Positions 62,420 to 64,000 of a DNA stretch of 64,000 nt are shown here, in pieces (within the stretch, counting starts at the first letter, position 1; each line of letters begins with the position of its first letter). The notes beneath the pieces are model-generated. The model was not told the origin of the DNA. It did not search any database and saw only the letters and a program-made list of their open reading frames with translations. The stretch spans positions 227,020 to 291,019 of the forward strand of contig CABFPE010000010.1 in assembly GCA_900660155.1 (NCBI GenBank). The letters are read 5' to 3'. The translations under genes were made by a program, and so were the position numbers. Origin of the DNA: Hofstenia miamia (Eukaryota; Xenacoelomorpha; Acoela; Hofsteniidae).

Positions 62420-63357
62420 TGTAGAGTCACTCGGGGAAATTTCGTGATTATTATTTAGTTGATTTTATTTTGTTTTGTATTAACGTCAACATGACATCAG
62501 CATTATTTTATTTTCGTTATTTTGAGCCTAGGTTTACAAAAAGAAGTCATGTCCCCTCGATGGTGCTAAATGTGTTGCTCAAATTGAATTTGATTTGTGA
62601 GGGAAAATAATAACATGAACAACAAATGATTAACTGTGATTGTAAACTAAGACAGGTAGTTATTTATTGTTGTAACCATGTATAAAATGAGAAACACTGT
62701 TGAGAAATGTTAATAGATTTTATCTAGCTTCAATTACTGTTTACTTTTCTCTCCGTTACTTTATTTGGTATATTTTTATTATGAAAATAATTGCTTAAGC
62801 TCGGCGACAATTTGGGAGTGCTTTCTGAAGGCACAGGGCGACACGTAGCTCCTGGCGATCATTAGATCTTCCCAGCCCAAATTGTGGACTCATTAAGTTA
62901 CGGATACGGATACGGCTAAGGAAATAATAAACCTCTCGTTTGATTCAACATGTACATGCACTTATATTTTGATTACACTGTGATGATACCATGCCATTGG
63001 CTAGCACGAATGTCTGGCAATTACAGACTATTATTTAGTGAGCTGAGAACTAACAATGAAAATGAGATGTTTACTTTACTATGAGATAGAAATTAATAAG
63101 TGAGACAAATAGGGTAGCACCATGCACTAGTCGAGCACTAAACTGTTTCTAAAGATTCTGCTTCGGCTGGAAGCCATGTTAGTTGGTCATCTTGGAACGA
63201 AATACCTAAAGTATCAAATACTTGGATGAATTACCAATGTTTATATTAGTTTATTTTCTCTTTACCTGTTTCTCCCAGAATCGGGGCTGTCGTTTCTATG
63301 TTAAACCTTCTGCAGAGTCAATTAGTTTCTAGTATAATTACAGCCCACGATTCTACA
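62420..63357 (+). repeat. LTR of Ty3 copy 4 (938 bp)
   Basis: TGTAGAGTCACTCGGGG...GATTCTACA, with TATAAAA at 62681-62687 and AATAAA at 62926-62931. At many CpG positions it keeps the CG where the array LTRs show TG or CA. Confidence 0.92.
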
Positions 63358-63786
63358 TGGCGACCATGACAGGACGCTGACGTGATAACAACATCTTCTC
63401 GGTTGTCTCTTTTGATGGTTTGGATTTGGTTTTTGGTTTAGTTTTGGTGTTTGTCAGCTGGGATAGTTGTTTCCCCTGATGGCAATTGGATTTCAGTGCA
63501 AATCTACCAACTGATGTACATGGATCCTTCTTCTCTCCATTGGGAGGGCAATCACGATTTTTCTTTTAAGTGTTCTGCTTGGTGTAAGTTTGTGTTTTAC
63601 CTGTTACAATTCTGTTTTTGTCTCAGTGCTTTATGTGTTGGATTTATTACCAATTGCTGCCGTAATCCCACATTTGGGTTTGGATTCTGTGATTTTTATG
63701 AGCTGTGTGTTTCTTCTGTGGTTGGGAAGTGCTCCCAAGTGTCCGTTATAATAGTTGTTATTTCTTGTTACTTTTCTTGTAGATTA

Positions 63787-64000
63787 ATGGATTCAAATTG
63801 TACAGTTACTTATTCTCCTACTTTTGGGACTCCTCCGAGTGTCCCCTGTGTAAGCGTTGGCAACCAGGATGTTGCCCCTTGCACCATTGGATCGTTGTTA
63901 AATAACTTCTGCCCTCTGACTTCTCCTACCCAAACGTTGTCTCAACGTCAAGATCATCTGGCATCAACTAGTCCCTATGCATACAGAGGTACCATTAGCC
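63787..64000 (+). CDS. gag: Gag N-terminus of Ty3 copy 4, incomplete at window end
   Basis: Begins MDSNCTVTYSPTFGTPPSV and runs open to the last base (71 codons). It encodes only the Pro/Ser-rich N-terminal part; the coiled coil and capsid lie outside the window. Confidence 0.8.
   Translation, partial: MDSNCTVTYSPTFGTPPSVPCVSVGNQDVAPCTIGSLLNNFCPLTSPTQTLSQRQDHLASTSPYAYRGTIS

Larger units (their letters stand above)
62420..64000 (+). mobile_element. Ty3/gypsy copy 4 of the same family, cut by the window end
   Basis: The 5' LTR is followed by a tRNA-Arg primer site at 63358, a leader, and Gag from 63787. Same orientation as the array, but separated from it by the gap and 4.5 kb of unrelated sequence, so it is an independent insertion or a distant member. 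Its state beyond the first 71 Gag codons cannot be judged. Confidence 0.9.

Overview
This window is AT-rich, intron-rich animal DNA, most likely from a marine invertebrate. The evidence is a split opine dehydrogenase gene (an enzyme of molluscs, annelids, sponges, cnidarians and similar animals), a LINE, hAT-type MITEs, short solo LTRs and a large Ty3/gypsy family. There are no operons, bacterial genes or CRISPR arrays. Single Ns at 714 and 1240 and a run of exactly 1000 Ns at 56873-57872 show a draft assembly.

Layout. Bases 1-2352 hold unidentified sequence and a 5'-truncated LINE on the minus strand, with a 258-bp duplication across an N that looks like an assembly join. From about 3.16 to 20.42 kb lies the only host gene I can support, a minus-strand opine dehydrogenase. 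Four coding exons (20422-20016, 17660-17474, 14921-14552, 3517-3295) join with matching phases and give about 394 residues. Only about three N-terminal residues in an unseen first exon are missing. The conserved His, Arg and Asp have the same spacing as His212, Arg324 and Asp329 of scallop octopine dehydrogenase. Its introns carry a 363-bp hAT-like MITE, a transposase-like relic, a 187-bp solo LTR, an ancient repeat pair and (TA)n tracts. Upstream of exon 2 is an 817-bp MITE-like element at 21475-22291, followed by 4 kb with only broken, unidentified open frames.

From 26416 to the gap at 56873 is a head-to-tail array of three Ty3/gypsy copies that share LTRs: LTR, internal, LTR, internal, LTR, internal, gap. 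A fourth copy of the same family begins at 62420 and runs off the window. LTRs are 927-938 bp (TG...CA), the primer binding site matches tRNA-Arg, Gag has a coiled coil and a CCHC knuckle, and a canonical -1 slippery heptamer (TTTAAAT) lies just before the Gag stop. Pol has protease, RT, RNase H and integrase with a GPF/Y module. A long extra 3' ORF of about 1,100 codons occupies the env position. I do not recognise its product, yet its copies differ mainly at synonymous sites. All copies are fossils with several breaks. LTR divergence of about 5% means they are not recent.

From 57873 to 62419 there are broken unidentified frames, a 42-bp tandem duplication, a possible tRNA-derived SINE-like block, and a second solo LTR (61918-62107) of the same short family as the one in the opine dehydrogenase intron. 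Differences among both LTR families are rich in CpG decay, which suggests a CpG-methylating host.
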